A stretch of 64,000 bases of DNA from JACCUZ01 sp038246575 (GTDB taxonomy: Bacteria > Actinomycetota > Actinomycetes > JACCUZ01): assembly GCA_038246575.1 (NCBI GenBank), contig JBBRVU010000005.1, forward strand, positions 1 to 64,000. Direction: 5' to 3'. Shown here piece by piece: positions 1 through 8,283 of this stretch (the first letter of the stretch is position 1; each line of letters opens with the position of its first letter). Position numbers and translations under genes: made by a program. The notes beneath the pieces are model-generated. The model saw only the letters and a list, made by a program, of their open reading frames with translations, made no database searches and had not been told where the DNA came from.

Positions 1-151
1 AAGCTCGACCTGCTGCACCGTCGGCTGGTGCGAACGGGGTGAGCCGGCCGTCGGCCGTCGCCCATGTCCTCACCGCGTGGTGACTGCTGCTATTGCGTCA
101 GTGGAAACGTGGCCGTGATCATCGGAAGTGCGGGAGAGCCACTTCTGCATA

Positions 152-352
152 TCACTCCCAGCCCTCGTGCCATTGATTCGAGTTGATATTCACGCCAAAG
201 CCGTCGATTTGCTGGAAGCGTACCGCTCCATCGACCGTGAGTGTGACCGCGGTCTGCCCCGCCGCGGTGTGTGTCGAGTGTGGCACGAGGAACAGCACCA
301 GGATGCCGGCGAACGCCAGGCACCGCTCGATGACGTGGCGAGTCCGTCCCAT
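152..352 (-). pseudogene. N-terminal fragment of a secreted glycoside hydrolase
   Basis: About 66 residues starting at ATG 352: a hydrophobic signal peptide, then a mature start containing VTLTVDGAVRFQQIDGFGVN followed by INSNQW. The Q-x-IDGFG and INS-x-x-W pattern is typical of the first beta strand of GH30/GH39-like (beta/alpha)8 glycosidases (family knowledge). The frame hits a TGA at about residue 67, so almost all of the catalytic barrel is missing, and no continuation is visible downstream in another frame. The rest of the first 640 bases shows no convincing gene. I read this as a truncated remnant; the exact glycosidase family is uncertain. Confidence 0.45.
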
Positions 353-643
353 GTGGCAGGTGCGCGTCGTCGTCCGTGCACGAGCGGGTGGCGTCGGGCA
401 CGGTGAGGAGCGGCCATGACGCGTGGTGCGCGGCATTGTAGTCTGCGCCTTCGCGATGTGGTGAACACGGATGAGGCAGCTGAGTGCCGAGATGCCGCGG
501 CGTCGGGGCCGGTCGGACGTCAATATCCGTCGGCATGTTCCCATGATATCCGGCGGCGCTTGTCACCACGGGTTCATCGAGGTGCAAGGAGGTGCGGGTG
601 GCGTGCTGAATGCAGAGGCGGCGCGCATACGCCGAGTGCACCT

Positions 644-1174
644 CTACGACCGTGACACCGCACGCTGCTCGTGTTGCTTCCGCCGCCCGTACGGGGTCAG
701 GCCCCGCGGCTTGTACACCGACAGTGTCGTGGCCACGAGCAACAGCAGCAGGGCGGCGCCGGCGTGGAGCACGGGGGATGGACTTCTCAGCCCGCCTAGA
801 TCGCCACTGGACGATGCCGTCTGTGCCGCGACGCCTGCGAGGTAGCTAAGTGTCTGCATGTACATTAGCAAAGTGACGGTGGCAAAGACGTTTATCAGGA
901 GCTTTATCAGGACCCAGTAGTGGCAGAACAGGCCCCACCTGGTACCCAGTGACTGGACAAGCCCAGTGAGCAGCGAGGCGAGGCTCAACGGGACGAGGAC
1001 GAACCAGCCGATCAACTCCATCGCGAGATAGGCGGCTTGCACCAGCTGAGCATCCTGGCTGGTCAGACCGGCGACCGCGAGAGCGAGGAAGCCAGCGACG
1101 GCGCCAAGCCAGCCGACCGAGGACGTGACATGCGCGGTGAGCGTGAACCTGCGAAGGTGGGGTGTCATGGTCAT
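644..1174 (-). CDS. four-helix integral membrane protein, DUF2269-like
   Basis: 176 residues with four hydrophobic segments (about residues 14-36, 46-77, 84-113 and 136-157) and a basic C-terminal tail. The pattern of a histidine near the start of helix 1 with conserved Gly-Trp-Leu-Gly resembles the DUF2269/predicted integral membrane protein group, whose function is not established. Its ATG overlaps the TGA of the upstream 86-residue gene (ATGA), so the two are translationally coupled. The pair is divergent from the TetR regulator, with two palindromes in between, so TetR probably represses it. No catalytic motif is visible. Confidence 0.6.
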   Translation of the reverse strand: MTMTPHLRRFTLTAHVTSSVGWLGAVAGFLALAVAGLTSQDAQLVQAAYLAMELIGWFVLVPLSLASLLTGLVQSLGTRWGLFCHYWVLIKLLINVFATVTLLMYMQTLSYLAGVAAQTASSSGDLGGLRSPSPVLHAGAALLLLLVATTLSVYKPRGLTPYGRRKQHEQRAVSRS

Positions 1175-1431
1175 GGCTGTTGCACGCCCTGTTCTGTGAC
1201 GCTGAAGGGCGCTGTGTGGCCACCACGGTCACCAGATGGTGTGTGGCGACCAGGACCGTGGCCCCCACCACCGCCGGTGAGCATCATGATGACAACTAGC
1301 AGGACCAGGACGAGGGCGATGAGCCCAAACACCTTCACCCAGTGTGGTGTGGCGGTGGTCAATTCGCGGTCGAGTCCCATGCCGATGTCGTCGCCGGTGT
1401 CGGGGTAGGGGGGCAGGTCAGCCATGTGCAT
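1171..1431 (-). CDS. small single-span membrane protein
   Basis: 86 residues: a polar N-terminus, one strong transmembrane helix (about residues 33-52) and a Gly/His-rich C-terminal tail (GGGGGHGPGRH). I do not recognise a family. It is the first gene of a two-gene leftward operon, ending in an ATGA overlap with the DUF2269-like gene. The start codon sits about 20 bases from a perfect 8-bp-arm palindrome, on the far side of which lies the TetR gene. The His-rich tail could bind a metal, but that is speculation. Confidence 0.6.
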   Translation of the reverse strand: MHMADLPPYPDTGDDIGMGLDRELTTATPHWVKVFGLIALVLVLLVVIMMLTGGGGGHGPGRHTPSGDRGGHTAPFSVTEQGVQQP

Positions 1432-1451
1432 GTCCCCTGTCGCGCGTGGTT

Positions 1452-1468
1452 GTCACGGTCACCGTGAC
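1452..1468. promoter_or_regulatory. palindromic operator candidate in TetR divergent promoter
   Basis: GTCACGGT-C-ACCGTGAC: perfect 8-bp inverted repeat with a single central base. It lies in the 112-base gap between the leftward membrane-protein operon (start 1431) and the rightward TetR gene (start 1544). Size and symmetry fit a TetR dimer site, so autoregulation and control of the divergent operon are likely. Confidence 0.6.
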
Positions 1469-1482
1469 GGCGATATTTTACG

Positions 1483-1495
1483 AGACAGTATGTCT
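1483..1495. promoter_or_regulatory. second small palindrome in TetR promoter
   Basis: AGACA-GTA-TGTCT, perfect 5-bp arms, centred 29 bases from the first palindrome in the same divergent gap. The sequence differs from the first, so it may be a separate site, or chance. Confidence 0.3.
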
Positions 1496-1543
1496 GCTGT
1501 CAAATCAGATTGTATCGATATCACCGTCACGTATACTGGGGTG

Positions 1544-2113
1544 ATGCCGAAGCTGTGGAACGAGACGATCAAGGCGCACCGTGCGGCGGTGCGCGACGCC
1601 ATCCTGGACACCACTGTGGCGCTGGTGGCCGCGCACGGACTGGCGGCAGTGACGATGTCGCAGATCGCCGAGGAGACCGGCATCGGACGTGCGACGCTGT
1701 ACAAGTACTTCTCAGGCGTCGAGGCGATCCTGGTCGCCTGGCACGAACGTCAGGTCACCGCCCACTTCGCATATCTCGCCGAGGTTGGTGAACAGGCTGG
1801 CGACGCTGGTGCGCGGCTGGCAGCGGTGCTTCAGGCCTATGCGCTCATTGCCTACGAGCACCACGGCACCGAACTCGCGGCGCTCGTGCATCGAGGTGCG
1901 CACGTCGCCCGTGCGCAGCAGCAGCTCAGCGCCCTCATCCGAGACCTGCTGACCGAGGGCGCGGAGACTGGCAAACTCCGGGATGATGTCCCGCCTGACG
2001 AACTCGCGAACTACTGCCTCCATGCCCTCACCGCGGCCAGCAGCCTGCCGTCCACGGCTGCGGTCCGCCGGCTCGTCACGGTCACGCTAGCTGGGTTGCG
2101 TCCCCCGCAATGA
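1544..2113 (+). CDS. TetR/AcrR family transcriptional regulator
   Basis: 189 residues from ATG 1544 (a GTG lies one codon upstream). The N-terminal helix-turn-helix is clear: a first helix ending VALVAAHGLAAVTM, then SQIAEETGIGRATLYKYF, the TetR recognition-helix signature. The remaining helical part would bind the ligand and form the dimer; nothing in it tells which ligand. The gene is divergent from a small membrane-protein operon with palindromes between them, the usual arrangement for a repressor of its neighbour. It converges on the BNR-repeat gene downstream. Confidence 0.9.
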   Translation: MPKLWNETIKAHRAAVRDAILDTTVALVAAHGLAAVTMSQIAEETGIGRATLYKYFSGVEAILVAWHERQVTAHFAYLAEVGEQAGDAGARLAAVLQAYALIAYEHHGTELAALVHRGAHVARAQQQLSALIRDLLTEGAETGKLRDDVPPDELANYCLHALTAASSLPSTAAVRRLVTVTLAGLRPPQ

Positions 2114-2277
2114 CTCGCTCTGATGCCGCTGGAGCCGCAAGTCCTCCTCCGCGGACGGGGAGGCGGCGTTCGAAGAACAGACCACTCCCCGTCACCGTGT
2201 GCCGGTCATCGCAGCCGCTCCTGTGGGAGCCCGCCACGGGCAATCGAACCCTCCGCTACGAGCCGGTCATGCTGCTG

Positions 2278-3198
2278 TTATGGTCGTGTATCGGTCAGCC
2301 TCGGGTCTCGGTAGTGGAGCTGCCAGTTGCGCCCACCATCGCGGGAGACGTAGATTCCACCTGATTGAAGCGCGGCATAGAGAACGTTGTCGGCTGCCAG
2401 TAGCGCAGCAGGCGGCCCGGCCAGGGCGCCCTGCTGCTGCCAGGTCATCCCCACATCAGCGCTCCGGTACACCGCACCGGTCAGCATCACGCCCCAGAGC
2501 GTGTCGGGGGTCTCCCAGGCGAGGAGGCTGAGGACGGGCGCGTCCAGCAGCTCCCATGTGCGTCCCCCATCACTGCTGCGCAGGAGGCCGGTCGGACCGG
2601 TTGCGAGCAGCAGTCCGGGCTCAGCCGGGCTGACGACGAAGTCGTGGAGCGGGATTCTACTGCGGGTGTCCCAGGCCTTGCGGTCCTCGCTGACGATAAG
2701 CGTACCGGCAGTGCTGTTGTACGCGTATATGCGGCCGTGGAGTGCACGAATGGCGTGGAGGTCGGCTAGGCCGCGGAGCGACAGGGGACGCCACGTTCGC
2801 CCCGCGTCCGTGCTCTCCAGAAGTCCAAGGAGGGGCGGCAGGTGCGATTGGCGCATCTCCTCCAAATCGGGATGCCCACTGGCCAGAAAGCGGTCGGGCC
2901 CGGTCACGGTGAAGCCCATGGTGTCCTGATAGCGGTCCGCCGCCCGTTGCGCCGTGCCATCGGCGAGGATGTGGAAGAGGCCGGTGTGGGTGGCAGCGTA
3001 GAGCGTGCCGTCTTTGGGGTTGAGACCGAGTCCGTGTACATGCACGACGCCCAGTTCATCCCCGAGGTCCACGCCCTCGGGCACGCGGTCGGTATCTCGC
3101 CGGATCGCCCATCCGGCGCCGATAACCAGGAAGACGGCAGCGAGCCCGCCGGCAATCCAAGGCCACCACTGCCGTGACCCGTGTTTCATTGTTGCCAT
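2278..3198 (-). CDS. membrane-anchored BNR-repeat (F510_1955-type) protein
   Basis: 306 residues. A basic N-terminus and one transmembrane helix (about 13-28) anchor it; the rest is an extracytoplasmic beta-propeller-like domain with recurring Asp-box/BNR motifs (STDAGRTWRPL, SSDGGRTWELL, SADVGMTWQQQ, SRDGGRNWQLH). Such repeats occur in sialidases, sortilin and Ycf48-type assembly factors; proteins of this length and layout are usually annotated F510_1955 family. No sialidase catalytic set is visible, so an enzyme role is not supported. It is the last gene of the leftward methyltransferase, DUF305 and multicopper oxidase run, suggesting a cell-surface role linked to copper handling. Confidence 0.7.
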   Translation of the reverse strand: MATMKHGSRQWWPWIAGGLAAVFLVIGAGWAIRRDTDRVPEGVDLGDELGVVHVHGLGLNPKDGTLYAATHTGLFHILADGTAQRAADRYQDTMGFTVTGPDRFLASGHPDLEEMRQSHLPPLLGLLESTDAGRTWRPLSLRGLADLHAIRALHGRIYAYNSTAGTLIVSEDRKAWDTRSRIPLHDFVVSPAEPGLLLATGPTGLLRSSDGGRTWELLDAPVLSLLAWETPDTLWGVMLTGAVYRSADVGMTWQQQGALAGPPAALLAADNVLYAALQSGGIYVSRDGGRNWQLHYRDPRLTDTRP

Positions 3199-3275
3199 AG
3201 CCGTCCCTCAGCGTGCGACCTGCCGTGAAGACCTGACGGGGCCGACGTCGGGTCATAGGTTATGAGCGGGAGTCG

Positions 3276-3926
3276 TCACCGGGCTTTGCGCGCGGAATAG
3301 AGTGAGACCGTGCCCAACGCCGTGCGGAAGCGCGCCGACTCCAGCACTTCGCAGAAGCCGGCCAGATTCATCATCGCCGGCAGTTGCCCCTGGATGATGT
3401 CGCGCGTTTCCTCGAACCAGCGCACCACCCACGAAACCGTGAGCATCAGCGGGTCATGGGGTTTGCCGAAGTCGGCGATGTGCAATTCGCCGCCCGGCCG
3501 CAGCACCCGATAGGCCTCCTGCAGCGCCCGGTCCTTGTTCCTTCGGGTGAGGTGGTGGAGCACGAGGCTGGTCACCACCCGGTCGAAGGAGTCATCCGGG
3601 TAGGGGAGGGCAAACACCATCCCCTCGTCAAACTGCAGCTCCACGCCAGCAGCGGCTGCCTTGTCTCGGGCGATGGCCAAGACGTTGGGGTCACCGTCGG
3701 TGCCAACCATCTGGGCCCCCGGTTGAGTGGCCTTGATGCGCAGCATCAGCGTGCCGGTGCCGCAGCCGAGGTCGAGTACTCGTTGGCCAGCCATCACATG
3801 CATCTGCGCAACGAGGACCTGCTTGATAGTGGCTTCGCGCATCGTCAGCCGCAGGACCGGGTCATACAGCCGCGTGAGCCGGGCGAAGCGCAGGGCGGGG
3901 ATGTAGTCGTGTTCGTCGGTCGTCAT
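3276..3926 (-). CDS. class I SAM-dependent methyltransferase
   Basis: 216 residues from ATG 3926, chosen because AGGGGAGG lies just upstream; the frame is open further 5' but that part overlaps the DUF305 gene and looks non-coding. Motif I is VLDLGCGTGTL (SAM binding), the acidic motif II residue follows in MVGTDGDP, and motif post-II is DDSFDRVVTSLVLHHL, as in Methyltransf_11/25 enzymes such as UbiE-like proteins. The substrate cannot be read from sequence. It sits 79 bases downstream of the DUF305 gene and points the same way. Confidence 0.85.
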   Translation of the reverse strand: MTTDEHDYIPALRFARLTRLYDPVLRLTMREATIKQVLVAQMHVMAGQRVLDLGCGTGTLMLRIKATQPGAQMVGTDGDPNVLAIARDKAAAAGVELQFDEGMVFALPYPDDSFDRVVTSLVLHHLTRRNKDRALQEAYRVLRPGGELHIADFGKPHDPLMLTVSWVVRWFEETRDIIQGQLPAMMNLAGFCEVLESARFRTALGTVSLYSARKAR

Positions 3927-4005
3927 GGCCCTCCCCTCTGCGTCACACGCTCGCACTGGTCGCCCGTCGGCGTCTTCGCCAGCCCAGCCGGCGGCACCGG
4001 GCGGA

Positions 4006-4545
4006 CTACTGCCCGTACCACTGCGCGCGCCACTGCCGCATCTGGGCAATCTCCCGTTCCTGGGCACTGATAATCGCGGCGGCCAGGTCCTTGACCGCCC
4101 GGTCCTTGGCCTTGCCCTCGACCTCCTTGGCGGATGTGATGGCGGACTCGTGGTGGGGAATCATGGCGTCGATGAAGGCCTTGTCGAAGGGTGGTGGGGC
4201 GCTCTGCAGTTTCTCGACATCGCCGGGGCCACTGCCGTGGCTCATTCCCGTGTCTGTGGCCTTGGGCGCCCTAGCGCTGAGGATGCGGCGCATCTGCTCG
4301 ATTTCACGCTCCTGGTCGCGCGTGATGCTCTGCGCTAGCTCCCGCATCTCCGGGTGCTCCCCGCGCTGGAGGGCAACGTCAGCCATCCGCACCGCCGCTT
4401 CGTGATGCGGGATCATCTCGCGGAGAAAGTTGTCCTGAGCATCCCTATCACCTCCACAGGCCGCAAACACGATGGCGGACACCGCCAGCGCCACGAGCCA
4501 GGCGCTACGACAGACCCTCGTTCCGATCATGGTGTCCCTTCTCAT
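4006..4545 (-). CDS. DUF305 lipoprotein (copper-associated)
   Basis: About 179 residues, with start at 4545 or at an in-frame ATG five codons later. A signal peptide ends in the lipobox VFAACGG, so the mature protein is anchored by its cysteine. The DUF305 hallmarks occur twice: MIPHHEAA with QEREIEQM, and MIPHHESAI with QEREIAQM, giving a His/Met-rich helical bundle. DUF305 proteins are frequent in copper and silver resistance clusters and may bind metal; direct function is not settled. Placement next to a multicopper oxidase fits extracytoplasmic copper handling. Confidence 0.88.
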   Translation of the reverse strand: MRRDTMIGTRVCRSAWLVALAVSAIVFAACGGDRDAQDNFLREMIPHHEAAVRMADVALQRGEHPEMRELAQSITRDQEREIEQMRRILSARAPKATDTGMSHGSGPGDVEKLQSAPPPFDKAFIDAMIPHHESAITSAKEVEGKAKDRAVKDLAAAIISAQEREIAQMRQWRAQWYGQ

Positions 4546-4597
4546 CCGGCCGCCGTCCGTCGAGCCGCTGCGCTCGTCGCGCGGATTGTGTCACCGG

Positions 4598-6280
4598 CTA
4601 CGCCACGCGGTAGTTCACCATCATGCCGGCGTCTTCATGCTCCAAGTTGTGGCAGTGGAAGGTATAGAGCTGCTCACCGCTGAAGGTGTGCGTGAAGTTG
4701 ATCGCGAGCGTCACGGTCTCCCCGGGCCACACCAGCACCGTGTCCTTCCACCCGAGGTCGGTCGCTAGCCGCCCCTGCCCGCCCACCGCGAGGTCTGCCA
4801 CCTGCCGTGGGCTGCCCCGCCGCTCTTGCACCTGGAACTGGAAGCCGTGGAGGTGCATCGGGTGCGGCATGCTGGCGGCCGCATTGGTGATCTCCCAGAT
4901 CTCCGTGGCGTTGGCCTGCGAACGGAACAACTCGCGCTCCATCTCGAACTGCGCTCCATTGATCTGCCATTGCATACCCGACGCGGCCAACGTAATCGGG
5001 CGGACCGTCGCACCGGTTGTGTCGAGCGGTACGACGGTTGCGAGGTTCGTGGGCAGCGCCAGATCATACGGTACCCGCCGCCTCACCGTGAGCTTCAGCA
5101 GGTTGAACTCCGTCCCGTCCGGCAGGCGGGACTGCGCGTCGGCTCGGCCGTTGCCGCCCATCCCCCCGTGGCCAGCCATGCCACCCGACCCGCTACCGCT
5201 CATACCCTCCATCTCAGCGTGCATCGGGTCGAAGGTGTGGCTCGCCAAGAACACGACATCGCCCTCGTTCAGCCCGCGCAGGTCCACGAGGATATCCGCC
5301 CGCTCGGCCGGCCCGACGAACACCTCGGTCAGCTGCTGCGGCCGGGCGAGCAGGCCGCCGTCCGTGCCGACTAAGTGAAACGGTAGCCGGCCACCGCCCT
5401 TAATCACGATGAGCCGATACACGCGCGCGTTCGACCCATTCAGCACGCGGAACCGGTACAGGCGACTGTCTATATTCATCACCGGTCCAGGCATCCCATT
5501 GACGAGCACCACGTCGCCGAAGACCCCCTGGAACCCGTCCATCGCGGTTGATGGGTAGAGGAGGCTGCCGCGCGCCCCGAACAGGCGGTCCTGGATCAGC
5601 AGCGGGACGTCGGTCACGCCGAGCTCGAGGTCGAGGCTCTGCCTGAGGCGCTGCTCGTCCTCGTCCTCGACGATAAGCAGGCCCGCGAGGCCGTAATAGG
5701 TTTGCTTCGCCGTGGTGCCGTGGGCGTGCGGGTGATACCAGTACGTGCCGGAACGGTTCTGGACCTTGAAGCGGTAGTCGTACGTCTGCCCGTTACGGAT
5801 CGCGTCGGACGGGTGGCCGTCGTTACGCCAGTCCACGTGCAGCCCGTGCCAGTGGGTGATTGTCGGCTCGTCGAGACCGTTCACCAGGCGCGTTGTGATG
5901 TCAGCACCCCGCTTCACCCGGAGCATAGGGTTGGTGTAGTTGCGTCCGTTTGCCCGCGCCTCGTACACGATCATGTCGGTCTGCGTGCCCTTCAGGATCG
6001 TCGTGGACTGGCGGCGCACGGTTAGATCGAACGGCTGAGCCGGCACGTCCAGGATGCCGAGCGGGCCGCCCTCGGCGCCGGGGAGCCGCAGCGGAACGGT
6101 GAAGTTCGTGACGATGCGGGGGTCGAGGGCGTCGTACTGGCGGGACGGCAACCTGGCGTTGTCGCCCTTGCCCCGGTCGATGACGCCGCAGGCGGAGAGC
6201 GCGGCGCTCGCCCCACCCGTCGCCGCGACGGACAGGAGGCCCGCATACCGAACCAATGTGCGCCGGCTGAAACTGTGCAA
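4598..6280 (-). CDS. Tat-exported multicopper oxidase (CueO/laccase-like)
   Basis: 560 residues with a TTG start at 6280 and GAAGGG upstream. The N-terminus SRRTLVRYAGLL is a twin-arginine signal ending near a cysteine (ALSACG), so it may also be lipidated. All four copper-binding motifs are present: THWHGLH (about 142-148), YWYHPHAHG (about 180-188), HPMHLHG and the C-terminal HCHNLEHEDAGMM holding the type 1 and trinuclear ligands. A Met/His/Gly-rich insertion (MSGSGSGGMAGHGGMGG) resembles the methionine-rich segment of CueO that binds extra Cu(I). Probable role: periplasmic cuprous oxidase or laccase. A CTAC-N8-GTAG palindrome 80 bases upstream may be its operator. Confidence 0.92.
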   Translation of the reverse strand: MHSFSRRTLVRYAGLLSVAATGGASAALSACGVIDRGKGDNARLPSRQYDALDPRIVTNFTVPLRLPGAEGGPLGILDVPAQPFDLTVRRQSTTILKGTQTDMIVYEARANGRNYTNPMLRVKRGADITTRLVNGLDEPTITHWHGLHVDWRNDGHPSDAIRNGQTYDYRFKVQNRSGTYWYHPHAHGTTAKQTYYGLAGLLIVEDEDEQRLRQSLDLELGVTDVPLLIQDRLFGARGSLLYPSTAMDGFQGVFGDVVLVNGMPGPVMNIDSRLYRFRVLNGSNARVYRLIVIKGGGRLPFHLVGTDGGLLARPQQLTEVFVGPAERADILVDLRGLNEGDVVFLASHTFDPMHAEMEGMSGSGSGGMAGHGGMGGNGRADAQSRLPDGTEFNLLKLTVRRRVPYDLALPTNLATVVPLDTTGATVRPITLAASGMQWQINGAQFEMERELFRSQANATEIWEITNAAASMPHPMHLHGFQFQVQERRGSPRQVADLAVGGQGRLATDLGWKDTVLVWPGETVTLAINFTHTFSGEQLYTFHCHNLEHEDAGMMVNYRVA

Positions 6281-6694
6281 CGTCTGCCAACCCTTCGAGT
6301 GCCCGTCCGGCCCGACACCGCGCCGCGCCAGGCTGAACCATGAACCTGACCACGCATCTTCTACGACATATCGTAGTATGTACCTGCAGGCGGATCAATG
6401 TGGCGCCTGCACGGGCGGCCGCGCCACGCCTAGCATGTGGCGATCGCAGAGCTCCTGGAGCGCACATCGGGCGCATACGGGGTCTCGGCAGGTACGGAGA
6501 GAATGCCTCTGCCATCCGTTGCAATTAATTGCATTCGCATGCAGTCGCAATGGTCTCATCAGCGGGAAGTTCGCGAGGTCGATGGGTCTGGCCAAGCGGG
6601 ACGAGGCCCTGGCGTGCGTCACATCGTGAATCCGGAGGGAGTCCTGTGTGAGTGTCAGGCGCGGCACAGCCGTGCACGCCGCGCACGCGTCACG
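6281..6694. other. non-coding gap upstream of the multicopper oxidase
   Basis: 414 bases between the M56 gene end and the multicopper oxidase start. It holds the CTAC-N8-GTAG palindrome at 6361-6376. I see no convincing gene; open frames here have atypical composition and no ribosome site. Confidence 0.6.
6361..6376. promoter_or_regulatory. candidate BlaI-type operator upstream of multicopper oxidase
   Basis: CTACGA-CATA-TCGTAG: perfect 6-bp inverted repeat. The outer form CTAC-N8-GTAG recurs at 48272-48287 and, with one mismatch, at 8212-8227. BlaI/MecI/CopY repressors bind TACA/TGTA-like palindromes (established), and a BlaI-family gene lies 1.2 kb away. Confidence 0.5.
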
Positions 6695-7603
6695 CTACAA
6701 GCGACACATGTGCGTGATGGGTGCAACGTTGACGGCGGCCAGTACCAGCAATGGGAGGGTGACGGCGCCGAACGTGAGGACACTCACCGCCACGCGGACA
6801 CCGGGCAACGCCGGTCCGCCGCTCTCGCCAGGCGCGAGCAGGTGGTCGATGCGTTGCTCGGTCACCGACAGGCCGCCGACGGCCGCGCCGCGCAGGTCGA
6901 GCGTACCGTGGTGATAGCTCAGGATCTTATACAGGGCGCCCGCCATCCGCTCCGGGCCACCCTGACATTGAACAGCCGCGGCGTCAGCAGCGAACTCCTT
7001 CGCGGCGTCGTAGCGCGCCTGGAGGTCGCGCAGGACCGGGATGAAGAACAACGCGTGGGCGAGACCCCCCGTCACGAGCACCATAAGCGGATCACGCCGC
7101 TGCCGGTGGCAATCCTCGTGCAGGAAGACCGCTTCCAGCTCCTCCGTGCTCAGCAGATCGACCAGGGTCGTGCTGGTACAGATCCGCGGGTGAAGGGCGC
7201 CATGGGTGAACGCGAACGGATGGACCGAGCGCACCACATCCAGCCGGTCAGCTACACCGAGGCGCCTGGCCAGTTCCACGACCACCACCGGGTGCTCGGC
7301 GACCCGTGCAGTCAGCAGCTGCCGCACCTGCTGGCAGGTGCTGTGCCAGCGGCCAAGGACGTAACAACTGAACCGAACTCCTACTATCACGACTCCCATA
7401 AGGACCGCGACCGCGACACCCGCCACCACATCCTCCCAGTTCACTCGCACCGTATGGGAGCACAAGCCGGTAACCGAGTGATAGAGTGCACGTCCCGTGT
7501 CCCGCAACTCCGGTAGCGTCCGCCACAGCGCGGCAGCGGCCTGCACGAACAGCAGCAGGGCAACGGCCGCCATCAGGCGGACGGTGCTTCCGGCGCTCCT
7601 CAC
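6695..7603 (-). CDS. M56 (BlaR1-type) membrane metallopeptidase sensor
   Basis: 302 residues. Membrane helices lie near residues 8-28, 57-80, 173-192 and 265-290. The zinc site is HEDCH (162-166, matching HExxH) with the downstream EFAAD (about 203-207) supplying the third ligand, as in peptidase family M56. There is no C-terminal penicillin-binding sensor domain, so it is the short form, not a full BlaR1. It overlaps the BlaI gene by four bases (ATGA), the standard sensor/repressor arrangement in which the peptidase triggers loss of the repressor. The stimulus is unknown; the adjacent copper oxidase and heme genes are candidate outputs. Confidence 0.85.
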   Translation of the reverse strand: MRSAGSTVRLMAAVALLLFVQAAAALWRTLPELRDTGRALYHSVTGLCSHTVRVNWEDVVAGVAVAVLMGVVIVGVRFSCYVLGRWHSTCQQVRQLLTARVAEHPVVVVELARRLGVADRLDVVRSVHPFAFTHGALHPRICTSTTLVDLLSTEELEAVFLHEDCHRQRRDPLMVLVTGGLAHALFFIPVLRDLQARYDAAKEFAADAAAVQCQGGPERMAGALYKILSYHHGTLDLRGAAVGGLSVTEQRIDHLLAPGESGGPALPGVRVAVSVLTFGAVTLPLLVLAAVNVAPITHMCRL

Positions 7604-8031
7604 GCTGTTTCCCGCCCTTTCCTCGCGTCCCGCAGCCGGCGCATGCGCCCCGAATCGATGCGCTCCAGTGCTGCCGCGAACTGTGCAATGGCCAGATCCC
7701 CGAACTCGGTCACGAGGCTATGGACCATGCGCTGTGAGACCGCCGCGGCGAACTCCTCCGCCGTGCGCGCCGGCCGGTAGGTATACGACTTACCCGCGAG
7801 CCGCCGTTCGAACACACCCTTATCGGCCATCCGGCTCATCACGGTCATCACGGTGGTGTACGCAACCGGGTGGTCCGGCATGATATCGTCCACGACATCG
7901 CGGACGGTTGCCTCGCCCCGCTTCCAGACCGCCCGCAGAATGCGCATCTCAAGCGATCCGAGCGGCCAGCCGAGAACCTGGTCGCCGCCACATCCATCCA
8001 TCGGATCTGTGTGCTCGCCGCTGCTCGCCAT
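7600..8031 (-). CDS. BlaI/MecI/CopY-family transcriptional repressor
   Basis: 143 residues. The N-terminal winged helix reads LGSLEMRILRAVWKRGEATV followed by RDVVDDI and AYTTVMTVMSRMADKGV, the BlaI signature, ending in a helical dimerisation region. The family binds dyad operators and is inactivated by proteolysis triggered by an M56 partner, encoded immediately downstream here. It is divergent from the cytochrome c maturation operon; inverted repeats at 8157-8174 and 8212-8227 lie between, so it probably controls both directions. Confidence 0.9.
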   Translation of the reverse strand: MASSGEHTDPMDGCGGDQVLGWPLGSLEMRILRAVWKRGEATVRDVVDDIMPDHPVAYTTVMTVMSRMADKGVFERRLAGKSYTYRPARTAEEFAAAVSQRMVHSLVTEFGDLAIAQFAAALERIDSGRMRRLRDARKGRETA

Positions 8032-8156
8032 CGCGGGTCCTCGGGAGGGCGGGGTGGTCGCTGCTCTTCCGCACTCTACGAAGGGGATGGGCGCGGGTCA
8101 ATTGCACCGGATGGTTACGGGTCCCCGCCGGTGCGCGGGCTCCCTGTACATCGTCA

Positions 8157-8174
8157 CCGTACGCATCGGTACGG
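8157..8174. promoter_or_regulatory. inverted repeat in blaI/ccsB divergent gap
   Basis: CCGTAC-GCATCG-GTACGG, perfect 6-bp arms with a 6-base spacer, in the 250-base gap between the BlaI gene and the cytochrome c maturation operon. Operator candidate. Confidence 0.4.
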
Positions 8175-8211
8175 GTGGCGCCGCCCAGCTTGACCCGTCG
8201 TCTGACGGGTA

Positions 8212-8227
8212 CTACGGTGTGTCGTAA
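8212..8227. promoter_or_regulatory. candidate BlaI-type operator upstream of cytochrome c operon
   Basis: CTAC-GGTGTGTC-GTAA, with inner arms TACG/CGTA. Shares the arm sequence and the spacing with the palindrome in front of the multicopper oxidase. Lies 57 bases before the ccsB GTG. Confidence 0.4.
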
Positions 8228-8283
8228 ATGCGCGTCATGCCACGGGTGACCGTGGCAACCTACGAGGCATAGGAGGAACCGCG

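Noticed and set aside
2221..2275. tRNA-like stretch (TTCGATT loop on the minus strand)
   Set aside because: A T-loop-like sequence is present, but no acceptor stem or anticodon arm can be paired, so it is not a tRNA gene.
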